Shown here piece after piece: positions 1-10,272 of a stretch of 64,000 nucleotides of DNA. Source of the stretch: Aquilonibacter sp963820185 (GTDB lineage: Bacteria; Vulcanimicrobiota; Vulcanimicrobiia; Vulcanimicrobiales; Vulcanimicrobiaceae); NCBI GenBank assembly GCA_963820185.1, contig CAWFYV010000002.1, positions 911,056 through 975,055 on the forward strand. The letters are read 5' to 3'. The notes under the pieces were generated by a model that ran no database searches, was not told the origin of the DNA, and worked only from the letters and a program-made list of their open reading frames with translations. Made by a program: the position numbers and the translations under genes. Each line of letters starts with the position of its first letter. Position 1 is the stretch's first letter.

Positions 1-1338
1 GCAGTCGCCCAAGCGCGCCCATCAAATTCGCGGTGTTTTCGAGTTGATCGATCTGGGAGACCAGCACCGGAGTTTGCGTTCGCTGTTCGTACGGAAGCAT
101 CGTGCCGTCGCCACTGGCGAGCAGCTCGGCGCGAAATCCCGCGAGCGTGCGAAACAGCAGTTCTGCATAGAGCGCATTGGCCCACCCGAATTCTTGACGC
201 GTGAAACGCCAGTAGCCGTCAGGATAAAAACTCTCGTGGATGAGCCCGTTCTCGCTGTCCGTCTCGGCAAGCGTGGTGATGCTGTTCTCGATCTCGACCC
301 GATCGGTGGAGGTGAGCGCGCGGCCGATAATGCCGAGCGGCCACACGAAACCGTACGGTGTGTGCGGGCTGCCGAGCCCCTGCGCGTAGCGGCCGCTGAA
401 ATACCACGGGTTGTCCATACTTAGGACAAACGCGCGCGTGTTCAGGTAGACCGGATCGTAAGCCGACGACCAGTCGATGCCCGGAAGTTCGGTGAGGTTG
501 GGAATGTTGGCGTCATCCATGAGATTGTAGTTGCCGTAGCCGTCGGTTTCGTACGCATACATCCACACGTTGCGTTGCGCGTTGTAGAAGATGCCGTAGC
601 GCAGGATGCCGACCATCACGCGTGCCTCGAGCTGTGCAGCTGTTGTTGCTCAGCGCGGTGTCGCCGTATCCGATGTGCGCGAGCGCGGCTATATCGCGCA
701 GCGCAACCGCCGCGAGCGCGTTCTGCGGGATATTGAAGCGATACTCGACCGGATCGTCCGATGGACGGAACGCGCCCCAAATCAGTCCGGTGCCTTCGTC
801 GAACTCGTCCTTCGTCGGGACGTGATAGGGATACGCGTACTTGCTGCACTCGCGATGATGCTCTTCGCAGTCGTAGGTCACCACGATCTGTTTGAGCGCA
901 ACGTGCAGCTCCGGCGAGAAGATGCTGCGGTCGCGCGTCGCGTCGTAGTAGACTTGCGAGCAATACAACGGGCCACGCGATCGAATCGACCTCCCACTTG
1001 CGCTCCCATGCATGGTAGTTTTCCTGAAACGCGTTGGCATAGACGTCCAAATTGATTGCACGCGCGTTGCGCTCTATGACGCCGGCAAAACGGTTGCGCA
1101 GCAACGGATAGGCGCGCTGAAAGCGCACGTAGGGAATCGTCTGCGCCGAGGAGTCGCGCAGCCACATCGCGGGGATATCGCCGGTCTGCACGTAGGTCGT
1201 GCGGTCGTCCTCGGGATAAAAATCATGGAAAAGCGTGTGGAAGAGCGTTTCGGTTTGCACGCTGCGCGCGCGCGCGCCCGTCATGGGGACGATGAGCGTT
1301 TGCGCGATCAGTAGTGCGGCAGCGATCGCGTGCAGCAT
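1..1338 (-). pseudogene. GH125 exo-alpha-mannosidase, frameshifted and cut by window edge
   Basis: This reads as a secreted glycoside hydrolase family 125 enzyme, which removes alpha-1,6-linked mannose without a metal. It starts at the ATG at 1338 with a short hydrophobic leader. GH125-type motifs follow in order: TGDIPAMWLRDSSAQ, WERKWEVDSIAWPV, YGNYNLMDDANIP, GSPHTPYGFVWPLG, and HESFYPDGYWRFTRQEFGWAN near the C-terminus. These motifs lie in three different reading frames, with joins near 950-985 and 630-645, so the gene needs two single-base corrections to read through. The 3' end runs past base 1. It lies 9 bases downstream of the serine hydrolase gene, probably in one operon. Either both genes have decayed or the assembly has indels; the conserved text on each side of the joins favours errors. 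Confidence 0.75.
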
Positions 1339-1347
1339 CGAAGCCTT

Positions 1348-2670
1348 TTAGCGGACGGGCTCGAGCGTAAGCGCGCCGATCTTGCCGCTACGGAGGCTAA
1401 ACATCAGCGTAAGCTTTCCGTGCTCAAAGACGAGGGTGTACACCTCGCTCGTCGACGTTCCGACGGTGGTTGATTCGTTGAAGAGCGTTTGCTCAAGGTT
1501 CCCGAGCGGACGCAACGTTGCCGCGTACGCGCGCAGCGATTCTCGTCAAGTTTTACGTCGAAGTCCGCGGTGAGGAGCGAGCGGTCGATGCGATGCATCG
1601 GCCAATTGCCCAATGACTTGCTTGGCTAGCGCCGTGACTGCGGGATCTTCGAATACGCCGGGATGCGAGAGATCGGCGACAAGTGCTTTGTTCTTCACGG
1701 GCTCGACGATCTCGATAAGGCTTTTTGCGAGCGGCACCAGATCGACGCGGTCGGCGTTAGAGAGGATCGCAAACGCGGTGCCGTCATCGAGTACGAGCCC
1801 ATCGTCGCGCACTGAAGCCATCGATGTAGCCGGTATGCTGCGCGATGCGCAAACCGTACCACGTGTCGGTGAAGAATCCGAAACCATAGTGTGTCGGCGA
1901 TCCGTCGGCAAGTGTCCACGAAGTAGTCATCTGGTCGAAACTGTCGGGTGAAATAATGTCGCCGTCGTAGAGATTCGACAACCACACGAGCAAGTCGTGA
2001 ACGTTGCTGCTCATCGCTCCGGCGCTAAACGCGACCGCAGGCATGTCGTCCGGGCCGGCGGATGCCGGCTGCACGTCGAGCCGTCCCACGTGCAGCCTTG
2101 CGCGACGTTCTGCGCGAGCGGCGGCGCGAACGTCGTCGAGCTCAGATGTAGCGGCCCGGTAATACGTGAGGTCAGCAAATTTGCGAAACTCATCCCCGAC
2201 GCAGATTGAAGCGCCGTGCCGAGCAAATAGTAGTTGCTGTTGCTGTATTGCCACTGGGTTCCCGGCGCAAACTGCGGCGGCGCGTTGAGTGCGGAGTCGA
2301 GGGTTTGCCCCGGATCGGTGTACGATACGAGGCCGCTGGTCTGCGAGAGCAGTTGCGCGATCGTGATGCCGGCGACCTCGGCGTTGAGCGGCAATGCACT
2401 GCGGTCAGCTTCTTGCATCACCAGTGCCGCCGTGAATTGCTTGGTAATCGAGCCGACACGATAGACCGTATAGGTGTTGGCTGGTGCGTTTGCGGCGCAT
2501 TCGCGCGTGCCGTACGCGCGCGCAAAGATAGCGTGCCCTTTGCGGGCGACGCCCAACGAGAGCCCTGGAATGTGGCTTGCACGCATAACCTGCGCGACCA
2601 CCGCATCGATCTTTGCCGATTGCGCGGGCGTCAACGCCAGCGACGCAGCCAGGAGCGCCACGGGCAACAT
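1348..2670 (-). pseudogene. Serine hydrolase, beta-lactamase class C / PBP-like, multiply frameshifted
   Basis: This is a periplasmic penicillin-binding-protein-like serine hydrolase (beta-lactamase family, PF00144 type); the substrate cannot be told. A signal peptide (MLPVALLAASLALTPAQS) precedes the catalytic SxxK box seen as GSITKQF and the YxN box seen as YSNSNYY. The frame then changes near 2075, 1815, 1590-1600 and 1530. The C-terminal pieces (HTGYIDGF, then a beta-rich tail ending LTLEPVR at a TAA at 1348-1350) continue the same protein. Four shifts in one gene are too many to call it functional from this sequence. It precedes the GH125 gene on the same strand and diverges from meaB. 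Confidence 0.7.
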
Positions 2671-2732
2671 TACTCGCTCCGTTCCACGGCGGGCAGGGTG
2701 ATTCCGGGTAGCTCACGCAATCCACCCGTACT

Positions 2733-3650
2733 TTGGCAGGCTCTATCGATATTGACACGTTGCTGCGCGACTTCAACGCGCGGCGTCCACGCGGTCTCGC
2801 TCGCGCAATCTCGTGGGCGGAGAGCGGACGCGGCGCCGAATTGATCCGGCGCCTGTATCCGCAGACGGGACGCGCGTTGACGATCGGTCTTACCGGACCG
2901 CCGGGCGTCGGGAAATCCACGCTCTCATCAGCGCTCGTGCGCAAGGCACGCTCACTCGGAAAAAGTGTCGGCGTGGTTTCGGTTGACCCAAGCTCGCCAT
3001 TCTCGCACGGAGCATTGCTCGGCGATCGAATTCGGCTCGCCGAGCACTTCGTCGATCCCGACGTGTTCATTCGCTCGATGGCCAGCCGCGGGCACTTGGG
3101 CGGCGTCGCCGGCGCAACCGCCGACGCGGTTTTGCTCATGGATGCGTTTGGCCTCGAGGTCATCGTGATCGAAACCGTGGGCGTCGGCCAGAGCGAGATC
3201 GAGATTGCCGAACTCGCGCAAACGACGCTCGTTGCCTTGCAACCGGGCAGCGGCGATTCGATCCAAGTGCTCAAGGCGGGGATCATGGAGATTGCGGACG
3301 TCTTCGTGGTCAACAAGGCCGATCACCCGATGGCGAATCAAATGAAGCGCGAGATTCGTTCCATGATGAAGATGCTCGAGTTCAAAGGGTGGGTGCCGGA
3401 ATTGGTCATGACGCAAGCGCTCTCGGGCGAGGGCGTCGACGATCTGTGGCGCGCGATCGAAGCGCACAGGGCGTACCTCAACGAGACCGGCGAGATCGAC
3501 GGTAAGCGTCGCGAAGCGTTTGCGCATCAGGTGCGGCAACTCGTACTCGGCAAACTGCAAGAGCGGCTCGACGAAGATCTGCGCGCGCGCCTCAACACGG
3601 ATCTCGATCCTTATGCTGCGGCCGAGGCACTCTTGCAGAGCTGGAGCTGA
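2733..3650 (+). CDS. meaB: Methylmalonyl-CoA mutase-associated GTPase MeaB
   Basis: This G3E-family GTPase loads and protects the adenosylcobalamin cofactor of methylmalonyl-CoA mutase. The 305-residue protein starts at TTG (2733); no ATG fits the conserved N-terminus better. It shows a P-loop GPPGVGKST at residues 55-63, the switch segment ETVGVGQSE at 147-155 and the base-recognition motif NKAD at 194-197. Length and motifs match MeaB/ArgK. The mutase subunits lie 0.9 and 2.7 kb downstream on the same strand, which supports the role. The gene is intact, unlike its neighbours. Confidence 0.93.
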   Translation: MAGSIDIDTLLRDFNARRPRGLARAISWAESGRGAELIRRLYPQTGRALTIGLTGPPGVGKSTLSSALVRKARSLGKSVGVVSVDPSSPFSHGALLGDRIRLAEHFVDPDVFIRSMASRGHLGGVAGATADAVLLMDAFGLEVIVIETVGVGQSEIEIAELAQTTLVALQPGSGDSIQVLKAGIMEIADVFVVNKADHPMANQMKREIRSMMKMLEFKGWVPELVMTQALSGEGVDDLWRAIEAHRAYLNETGEIDGKRREAFAHQVRQLVLGKLQERLDEDLRARLNTDLDPYAAAEALLQSWS

Positions 3651-3653
3651 TGC

Positions 3654-3701
3654 TTGTCATCCCGAGCGTAGCGAACGCAGTGAGCGCAGTCGAGGGACTG
3701 C
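3654..3701 (+). repeat. Dispersed repeat copy 1
   Basis: The segment begins TTGTCATCCCGAGCGTAGCG and ends in GTCGAGGGACTGC. Related copies lie at 9550-9595 and, inverted, at 13699-13738; a diverged one is at 47224-47248. It sits between the meaB stop and the next coding sequence, whose 5' end it seems to have replaced. Confidence 0.7.
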
Positions 3702-3740
3702 CTCCGAGCTCAGACCATCGTCGCGCAGGCGTACGATCGC

Positions 3741-4496
3741 ATGCGCTCGTACGGCACGCCGTCCTACGTGGTCTACATCACGGATGAAAACGGCGACCAC
3801 CATCGCATCGCGTTTCGCGCGTCGGACGAAATGATGAACGACAGCGAATATAATCCGGTCCGGAAGAGCTTGCCGCCGGCGTTCGTCTACCGTGCATTTG
3901 TCGGCCCGCTTTCGATCACGATGCACGAGGCGATCGTGAAAGGAGCGTCGCCGCCACCGGCGCCGAGCGTGAGCGCCGCAGTGGCCGCATCGACGCCGTT
4001 TCCCCCGGAAGAAGCGAATAGTCTGCTCTCGGACCTGCGGACAATCGCGGTCGTGAGCGCGCGTGCGCATCCGGTGTACACAGCAACTACGCGCGGAATC
4101 GAAACGATCGATGGGCACAACACCGATCGTATCGAGCTGCATCCATCAACCGACCCGACGCGCTACACGCTGCGCGACCTGTGGATCGATACGACGACGC
4201 ACGACGTGCGGCGCGCCGACTACGTCACGCGCGACATCAATGTGCCCGATGCGACGGTCTATCTTACGGTGGAATTCGAGCCGGTCGGCCCCTATTGGAT
4301 CGCGGCCCACTGGATTGCGATCTACCATTTCCTCGGCCAACAGCCGCCGTTCTATCGCGAACTCCGCGTCGAGAAGATGCGCTTCCCCGAGACGCTGCCC
4401 GATTGGCTCTTCAATCAGCGCGGCTATGAGCTCCACGCCATGGCCGGGGACACCGATCCACTGTCAAAGCTCTTCGACGCAAACCCCGCACCCTGA
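3741..4496 (+). CDS. Hypothetical protein, probably missing its N-terminus
   Basis: I do not recognise the family. The protein is 251 residues, with alternating beta-type sequence, a proline/alanine-rich linker around residues 70-85, and a second half rich in aromatic residues (DLWIDTTTHDVRRADY, GPYWIAAHWIAIYHFLG) that resembles outer-membrane or periplasmic beta-sheet proteins. The frame stays open upstream of the ATG, reading LRAQTIVAQAYDRMRSYG, back into the dispersed repeat, where a stop appears at 3681. No signal peptide is found. I infer that the repeat replaced the original start and leader, so the gene may be a 5'-truncated remnant. It sits inside the mutase cluster but nothing links it to that pathway. 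Confidence 0.55.
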   Translation: MRSYGTPSYVVYITDENGDHHRIAFRASDEMMNDSEYNPVRKSLPPAFVYRAFVGPLSITMHEAIVKGASPPPAPSVSAAVAASTPFPPEEANSLLSDLRTIAVVSARAHPVYTATTRGIETIDGHNTDRIELHPSTDPTRYTLRDLWIDTTTHDVRRADYVTRDINVPDATVYLTVEFEPVGPYWIAAHWIAIYHFLGQQPPFYRELRVEKMRFPETLPDWLFNQRGYELHAMAGDTDPLSKLFDANPAP

Positions 4497-4568
4497 CCTC
4501 AGCCCTTGCGGGGCGGCCTGGGGTTTGGGAGAATAGCCTACCGTGACCCACCTAAAGAGGAAGCCCGC

Positions 4569-6198
4569 TTGGCAAGAATGATCGAGCGCCCGGCGGCCGC
4601 GGGCCGAACCGGCCCCGGCTCAGGCGCGACCGACCGCACGATCTCAGACGTCCCGCTCAAGACGGTCTACGAGCCCGAAGACGTGGAGCGCGTTGAGCCG
4701 CTGCCCGGCGAGTACCCATATACGCGCGGGATCCATCCCAACGGCTATCGCGACCGCCTGTGGACGATGCGGCAATTCGCCGGCTTCGGCAACGCCAAGC
4801 AGACCAACGAGCGCTACCATTTTCTGCTCGAGCAGGGGCAGCACGGACTTTCGGTCGCGTTCGATATGCCGACGCTGATGGGCTACGACTCCGACGCACC
4901 GCAAGCGCGCGGCGAGGTCGGCAAATGCGGCGTGGCGATCGACTCGCTGCGCGACATGGAGATTCTCTTCGACGGCATCGACATGGCCGACATCACCACC
5001 TCGATGACGATCAACGGCCCGGCAGCGATTGCCGTTGCGCAATATATCGCCGCGGCCGAGAAGAAGGGTATCTCGCGCAAACTGCTCGGCGGCACGATTC
5101 AAGCGGATATTCTCAAAGAATACATCGCGCAGAAAGAGTGGATCTTTCCGCCGCGTCCGCACATGCGCGTGATCGTCGACATGATCGAGTTCTGCACGAC
5201 GCGAGATGCCGAAGTGGAATACGATCTCGATCTCGGGCTATCACATCCGCGAAGCCGGCTCGACCGCGGCGCAAGAGCTCGCGTTTACCCTCGCCGACGG
5301 GTTCGCGTACGTCGAAGCGGCGATCGCCCGCGGTCTCGACGTCGACGCGTTTGCGCCGCGGCTTTCGTTCTTTTTCAATTCGCACATCGACTTCTTCGAA
5401 GAGATCGCGAAGTTCCGCGCGGCGCGGCGTATCTACGCGCGGCGTATGCGCGAGCGCTACGGCGCAAAGAATCCGAAGTCGTGGCAGCTTCGCTTTCACA
5501 CGCAGACCGCCGGTTGCAGTGCGACCGCGCAACAGCCCGAGAACAACATCGTGCGCGTCGCCTACGAGGCGATGGCTGCGGTGCTCGGCGGCACGCAGTC
5601 GCTGCACACCAACTCGATGGACGAAGTGCTCGCACTGCCGACCGAAAAATCGGTTGAGATCGCGCTGCGCACGCAGCAGGTCTTGGCGTACGAGACCAAC
5701 GTGACCAACGTGGTCGATCCGCTGGGCGGATCGTACTTCGTCGAGGCGCTCACCGACGAGATGGAGCGCCAAGCCGAAGCCTATTTCGAACAGATCGAAA
5801 GCTATGGCGGCGTGATCGAAGCGATCGAGGCTGGGTTCTTCCAGAAAGAGATTGCCGAGGCGAGCTATCAGTATCAGCGTTCGATCGAATCGAAAGATCG
5901 CGTCATCGTCGGGGTCAATTATTTCGAGCGCGACGACGAGCGGGTCCAAATCGACCTGCTCAAGATCACGGACGAAGTCGCGCAAGGTCAGGCGCGCGAC
6001 CTCAAGGAGCTGCGCGCGTCGCGTGACAACAACCGTGTGCAACGCGTGCTGGAGCGCTTGCAACAAGCGTGTCGAAATGAGGGCGACAACGTGATGCCGC
6101 ATCTCATCGACTGCGTCAATGCCTACTGTACCGAGGGTGAAATCGTAGAAGCGATGGCGGCCGTTTACGGGCGCTATACGGAGCGATCGGTGTTTTGA
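4569..6198 (+). CDS. Methylmalonyl-CoA mutase large subunit (catalytic barrel), one frameshift
   Basis: This is the catalytic TIM-barrel domain of methylmalonyl-CoA mutase, which interconverts methylmalonyl-CoA and succinyl-CoA with adenosylcobalamin. The TTG at 4569 follows an AGAGGAAG ribosome site; an ATG at 4578 is the alternative. Typical motifs are YPYTRGIHPNGYRDRLWTMRQ, GLSVAFDMPTLMGYDSD, PKWNTISISGYHIREAGST, FHTQTAGCSATAQQPENNI and YETNVTNVVDPLGGSYFVE. The frame changes at about 5200-5205, just before MPKWNTIS. One base restores a continuous protein of about 540 residues, so this is most likely a sequence error. The B12-binding domain is a separate gene, as in split mutases. The stop TGA is followed one base later by the ATG of a small ORF. 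Confidence 0.9.
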
Positions 6199-6199
6199 T

Positions 6200-6349
6200 A
6201 TGCAAATTCACAACGATATGGAACGCCGCCGGGTGCGGCGTACACTCGCCGAAGTAAAAGACAAGCTCGAAGAAGCACTGCGCTTGAGCGAGCAAATTCA
6301 ACACAAAGGAAAGCATGGCCAATCGACCACTACGGATCGTCGTCGCTAA
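6200..6349 (+). CDS. Small 49-residue helical ORF between the two mutase subunits
   Basis: The ATG comes one base after the mutase large-subunit stop. The product starts MQIHNDMERRRVRRTLAEVK, continues with a charged amphipathic helix (DKLEEALRLSEQIQ), and ends basic (TTTDRRR) at a TAA. Its 3' end overlaps the first 35 bases of the B12-binding subunit gene in another frame. The tight coupling on both sides suggests translation, perhaps as a coupling leader or a small subunit-linker protein. I know no named family for it. Coding status is inferred from position and composition only. Confidence 0.45.
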   Translation: MQIHNDMERRRVRRTLAEVKDKLEEALRLSEQIQHKGKHGQSTTTDRRR

Positions 6350-6731
6350 GGCGGGTCTCGACGGCCACGATCGCGGAGCGAAAGTCATCGCGCGCGCATT
6401 GCGCGATGCGGGCATGGAAGTGATCTATACTGGGCTCTTTCAAACGCCCGAACAGATCGTGCAGACCGCGATCCAAGAAGATGCCGACGGTATCGGCCTC
6501 TCGATCCTTTCCGGCGCGCACATGACGCTCTTTCCGCTGGTGATCGAGCAGCTCAAAGCGCAAGACGCCGAAGACGTCGTCTTTTTCGGCGGCGGCACGA
6601 TCCCGCCCGAGGATGCGGAAGAACTGCGCAAGCGTGGGGTGAAGGCAGTCTTTACGCCCGGCGCGCCCTTGCAAGACATCGTCAATTTTGTCGAAGCCGA
6701 ATGCGGCAAGCGCCGCGAACGCGTCGGCTAA
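6315..6731 (+). CDS. Methylmalonyl-CoA mutase small subunit, B12-binding domain
   Basis: This 138-residue cobalamin-binding protein carries the DxHxxG signature as D16-G-H18-D-R-G21; the histidine replaces dimethylbenzimidazole as lower cobalt ligand. Further motifs are GLFQTPEQIV, IGLSILSGAH and FFGGGTIPPEDAEEL, all typical of the mutase C-terminal Rossmann domain. An AAAGGAAAG ribosome site precedes the ATG. It pairs with the upstream catalytic subunit and MeaB to make a complete propionyl-CoA/succinyl-CoA module. Confidence 0.92.
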   Translation: MANRPLRIVVAKAGLDGHDRGAKVIARALRDAGMEVIYTGLFQTPEQIVQTAIQEDADGIGLSILSGAHMTLFPLVIEQLKAQDAEDVVFFGGGTIPPEDAEELRKRGVKAVFTPGAPLQDIVNFVEAECGKRRERVG

Positions 6732-6752
6732 TACATCCTTGTCGAAAGAACT

Positions 6753-8205
6753 ATGAAGGTACGTACTCGGGTCGCGCCGTCGCCGACGGGTGATCCGCAC
6801 GTCGGCACGGCGTATGTCGCGCTGGTCAATTATGCGTTCGCCAAGCGTCATGGCGGCGAATTCATCCTGCGTATCGAGGATACCGATCAAGTGCGCAGCA
6901 CGCCCGAGAGCGAGCAGGCGATCCTCGATTCATTGCACTGGTTCGGCATTGGCGTGGAGCGAGGGTCCGGATATCGGCGGGCCGCACGGGCCGTACCGTC
7001 AGAGCGAACGCAGCGAGATCTATCAGCGCTACGCGCGTGAACTGCTCGATCGCGGCCATGCGTTCAAGTGCTTCTGCACGCCCGAACGTCTGGAAGAGAT
7101 GCGCGAAGCGCAGCGCGCCGCGAAGCAGCCGCCGCACTACGATGGGCTGTGCCTCACCTACACGCAAGAGGAGGTTACACGGCGCGAGGAGGCAGGCGAG
7201 CCGTACGTCGTGCGGCTGAAGATCCCGACCGAAGGTGCCTGCGTTTTTGAAGACTTGTTGCGCGGCAAGATCACTGTCGAATGGAAGACCGTCGACATGC
7301 AAGTCTTGCTCAAGGCCGACGGCTACCCGACCTACCACCTTGCCAACGTCGTCGACGATCATCTGATGGGGATCACGCATGTGATCCGCGGCGAAGAATG
7401 GATCAGCTCCGCCCCGAAACATCTCTTGCTCTACCGCTACTTCGGCTGGGATGCGCCGGTGCTGTGTCACTTGCCGCTGTTGCGCAATCCCGATCGCACG
7501 AAGTTGAGCAAGCGCAAGAATCCAACTAGCATCCTATACTACCGCGAGCGCGGGTATCTGGCCCAAGCGCTGATGAACTTCCTTGGCATCTTGATCGACG
7601 CGCGCAACGACGACCCGCAGCTCATTGGCTCCCCGTTGCTGGAAAAGATCACCGAACATTTCGACCTCACGAACATTGCGCTCGGCGGCCCGGTCTTCGA
7701 CATTCCGAAGTTGACGTGGCTCAATGGCCAGTGGATTCGCCGTCTGAGCGTCGCGCAGTTCATGGAGCTGCTCGCGGCGTGGGGCTTTGTCTGGCCGGCG
7801 ATTCCGCAAGCGCAGCGCGAGCATATCGCGCGGATCGCCATGTCACGGATCGAGACGCTAGCGGACTTCGGTCCGTCGATCGATTTCTTTGTGAATCGGC
7901 CGGAGCTCTCGCGGCGCGATTTCGAGCTGCCAAAGCTTTCTCCCGATCAGGCGCGAGCCGTGCTCGACAGTGCGATCACCGCCCTCCTCGCGCTCGATGC
8001 CGCAGGCTGGACCGAATCGGCCATCGGTGAGAAGCTGAAGTTGGCATCGGCAAACCAAGACATGAAATTCAAGGACGTCGCTCGATTGTTCTACATCGCG
8101 ATTACCGGAAGTCCGACGGGTCTGCCGCTCTTCGATGACATGGAGATCCTCGGTCAGCAAGAATCATTACGGCGATTGGAAAACGCGCGGGAGGCATTAC
8201 ACTAG
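6753..8205 (+). CDS. gltX: Glutamyl-tRNA synthetase, one frameshift
   Basis: This class I synthetase charges tRNA-Glu (and possibly tRNA-Gln, if an amidotransferase is present elsewhere). The HIGH-type motif is within PSPTGDPHVGTA at residues 9-20, and the KMSKS-type motif is KLSKRKN. Conserved IEDTDQVRSTPES and SEGPDIGGPHGPYRQSER flank a frame change near 6945-6955. The gene is expected to be essential and both halves are well conserved, so this is almost certainly a base-level error. Corrected length is about 484 residues, normal for the family. The stop TAG overlaps the GTG start of glmU by one base. Confidence 0.93.
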
Positions 8206-9545
8206 TGGCGGTACGCGCAATCGTCCTTGCGGCAGGCAAGGGCACTCGCATGAAGAGCCGCATTCCGAAGGTGTTGCACGACGTGTGCGGTCGCCCGATG
8301 CTGTGGTACACGTTGCGCGAACTGCGTGCTGCCGGCATCGACGATATCCTCGTCGTGACCAACGACGAGCTGCAAGCGCGCATCGCCGAGTTCGGCGTTC
8401 CCGGAGTTGTTCAGAGCGAACAACTTGGCACGGGGCATGCGGTCAAGATAGCGCTCGACGCGAGCGCACCGCGACCTGGCTCGCAGATCATCGTTGCGTA
8501 CGGCGATATGCCGCTCGTCCCGCACGAGATCTTTGCACGGATCCTCGCCGCGCTCGATGGCAGCACACCGGCAGCGATGTCCCTCGTCACGGTAAAGATG
8601 CCGCTTCCGTCGAACTTCGGGCGCATCGTGCGTCGCGGCGACAACGTCGAACGCATCGTCGAGGTGCGCGACGCGGAGCCGGACGAGCTTGCCATCGACG
8701 AGATGAATGCCGGAATCTATGCGTTCGACGAGAGCGCCCTGCGCGACGCTGTTGGCGCATTGAAAAACGACAACGCGCAGGAAGAGTACTACCTGACCGA
8801 CGCGGTCGCGCACTTCGTAGCGCAGGGCAAGGCCGTGCGGCCGGTCACCGTGAGCGATCACCTGTGCACGCTCGGCATCAACGATCGCGTCGAGCTTGCG
8901 ATCGCCCGCCGCGAGATGAATGCGCGCATCTGCGCTGCCCACATGCGCGATGGCGTCACGATCATCGATCCAGCGACGACCTATCTTGAGCCCGAACTGC
9001 GCATCGGACGCGACACGGTCATCTATCCTGCGACCAGCATCTCGCGACTCTCGACGATCGGCGAGAATTGTGTGATCGGGCCGCACACGCGTATCTCCGC
9101 GTCAAGCATCGGCGACGGCGTCGAGATTCGCGAGAGCGTCGTCGTGCAGAGCGAGATCGGCAACGATTCTAACGTTGGGCCCTTTGCGCACATCCGTGGC
9201 CACGCGAAGCTTGCGGGCCGCAATCGCGTCGGCAACTTCGTCGAAGTCAAGAACGCAAAATATGCGCTGGGCGTGAAGTCGGCGCACCTCTCCTACGTGG
9301 GCGATGCAACCATCGGCGAAGAGACCAACATCGGCGCCGGCACCATCACCTGTAACTTCGACGGTAGGCACAAGAATCACACGCAGATCGGCAAGAACGT
9401 CTCGATCGGTTCGAACACCTCGATCGTCGCCCCGCGCACGATCGGCGACGGTGCGCTCACCGGTGCCGGCTCCGTCGTCACAAAAGACGTTGCGCCCGGT
9501 GAACGCGTCGCCGGCAATCCCGCCAAACCGTTACCGAAGAAGTAG
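8205..9545 (+). CDS. glmU: Bifunctional N-acetylglucosamine-1-P uridyltransferase / glucosamine-1-P acetyltransferase
   Basis: GlmU makes UDP-N-acetylglucosamine for peptidoglycan and outer-membrane glycolipids. The GTG start overlaps the gltX stop. The N-terminal pyrophosphorylase domain begins LAAGKGTRMKS (residues 8-18) and contains QLGTGHAV and YGDMPL. The C-terminal half, from about residue 245, is a left-handed beta-helix of hexapeptide repeats, with GRNRVGNFVEVKNAK, HLSYVGDATIGEETNIGAG and NFDGRHKNHTQIG carrying acetyltransferase residues. At 446 residues it is complete for the family. A dispersed repeat follows directly. Confidence 0.95.
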   Translation: MAVRAIVLAAGKGTRMKSRIPKVLHDVCGRPMLWYTLRELRAAGIDDILVVTNDELQARIAEFGVPGVVQSEQLGTGHAVKIALDASAPRPGSQIIVAYGDMPLVPHEIFARILAALDGSTPAAMSLVTVKMPLPSNFGRIVRRGDNVERIVEVRDAEPDELAIDEMNAGIYAFDESALRDAVGALKNDNAQEEYYLTDAVAHFVAQGKAVRPVTVSDHLCTLGINDRVELAIARREMNARICAAHMRDGVTIIDPATTYLEPELRIGRDTVIYPATSISRLSTIGENCVIGPHTRISASSIGDGVEIRESVVVQSEIGNDSNVGPFAHIRGHAKLAGRNRVGNFVEVKNAKYALGVKSAHLSYVGDATIGEETNIGAGTITCNFDGRHKNHTQIGKNVSIGSNTSIVAPRTIGDGALTGAGSVVTKDVAPGERVAGNPAKPLPKK

Positions 9546-9549
9546 CCAC

Positions 9550-9595
9550 TTGTCATCCCGAGCGTAGGCGCGAAGCGCCGAAGTCGAGGGACCGC
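9550..9595 (+). repeat. Dispersed repeat copy 2
   Basis: It begins TTGTCATCCCGAGCGTAGGC and ends GTCGAGGGACCGC, like copy 1 but with a different central spacer. It lies just after glmU and upstream of the decayed metallo-beta-lactamase gene, whose first part is missing. Confidence 0.7.
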
Positions 9596-9639
9596 CGTTG
9601 TCTCGGCTCTCGCCTCGCTGCTTGCTCGCGAAGACGCTC

Positions 9640-10254
9640 GTCGCTTAGCAACCGCAAGGCGACCATGTCGGCGGATGCTCGGCCGGTGCTGACAGAAATT
9701 GCGCGTAGAAGAAATCGCTGATAGTGGGCAAACATACGGTGGACATGCGTACATGATTGTCTCGATACCGCTGCACGCTGATCACGTGCCGATCGTGTAT
9801 CCGCGCGCGGGCGATGTTTGGCGAACACCGGTGACGGGGTAACGTTGACGTTCATCGGGCCGTCGATGCCATTCATTGGTGGGAAGAACGCGATCAACGA
9901 CAACTCGATCGGGTTCATCCTGACGTACGAACGGTTTCGCATGCTATTCACCGGCGATGCCGGCATCGCAGCAGAGCAACGATTTCTTGCAGAAGGCGTT
10001 GATCTGCATGCCGACATGCTTAAAGTCGGTCACCACGGTTCAGCTTACGGCTCGTCGCCCGAATTTATCGAAGCCGTGCATCCGCGCTATGCGATCATCT
10101 CCGTGGGACGACACAATCTCTTCGGACACCCCGCTCCTTCGACAATCGAGACGTTGCGCGTTTCGGGCCTAAGATCTACCGTACAGACGAGAATGGCGGC
10201 ATCTGTATTCTGACGAACGGCGAGTTTACAATGGTGATCGAGCAACTACAATGA
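9640..10254 (+). pseudogene. ComEC-like metallo-beta-lactamase domain gene, 5'-truncated and frameshifted
   Basis: The remains of a metallo-beta-lactamase-fold domain of the type at the C-terminus of ComEC/Rec2 or in stand-alone homologues. Fragments in order and in different frames: GDHVGG near 9650, LRVEEIADSGQTYGGHAYM near 9700, then the long piece TLTFIGPSMPFIGG, NDNSIGFILTYERFRMLFTG, LKVGHHGSAYGSSPEFIE, SVGRHNLFGHP. A last shift near 10168 gives PKIYRTDENGGICILTNGEF to a TGA at 10252-10254. The start and first metal ligands are missing; the dispersed repeat lies where they should be. Both the truncation and several shifts argue for true decay. Confidence 0.65.
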
Positions 10255-10272
10255 GTCACCGTGGCGGGCTAT

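Noticed and set aside
4481..4526. Possible terminator: CCCCGCA (4484-4490) with TGCGGGG (4507-4513), or AAACCCC with GGGGTTT
   Set aside because: Two competing stems, a long loop and no T-run; it also overlaps the stop of the hypothetical gene. Too weak to list.
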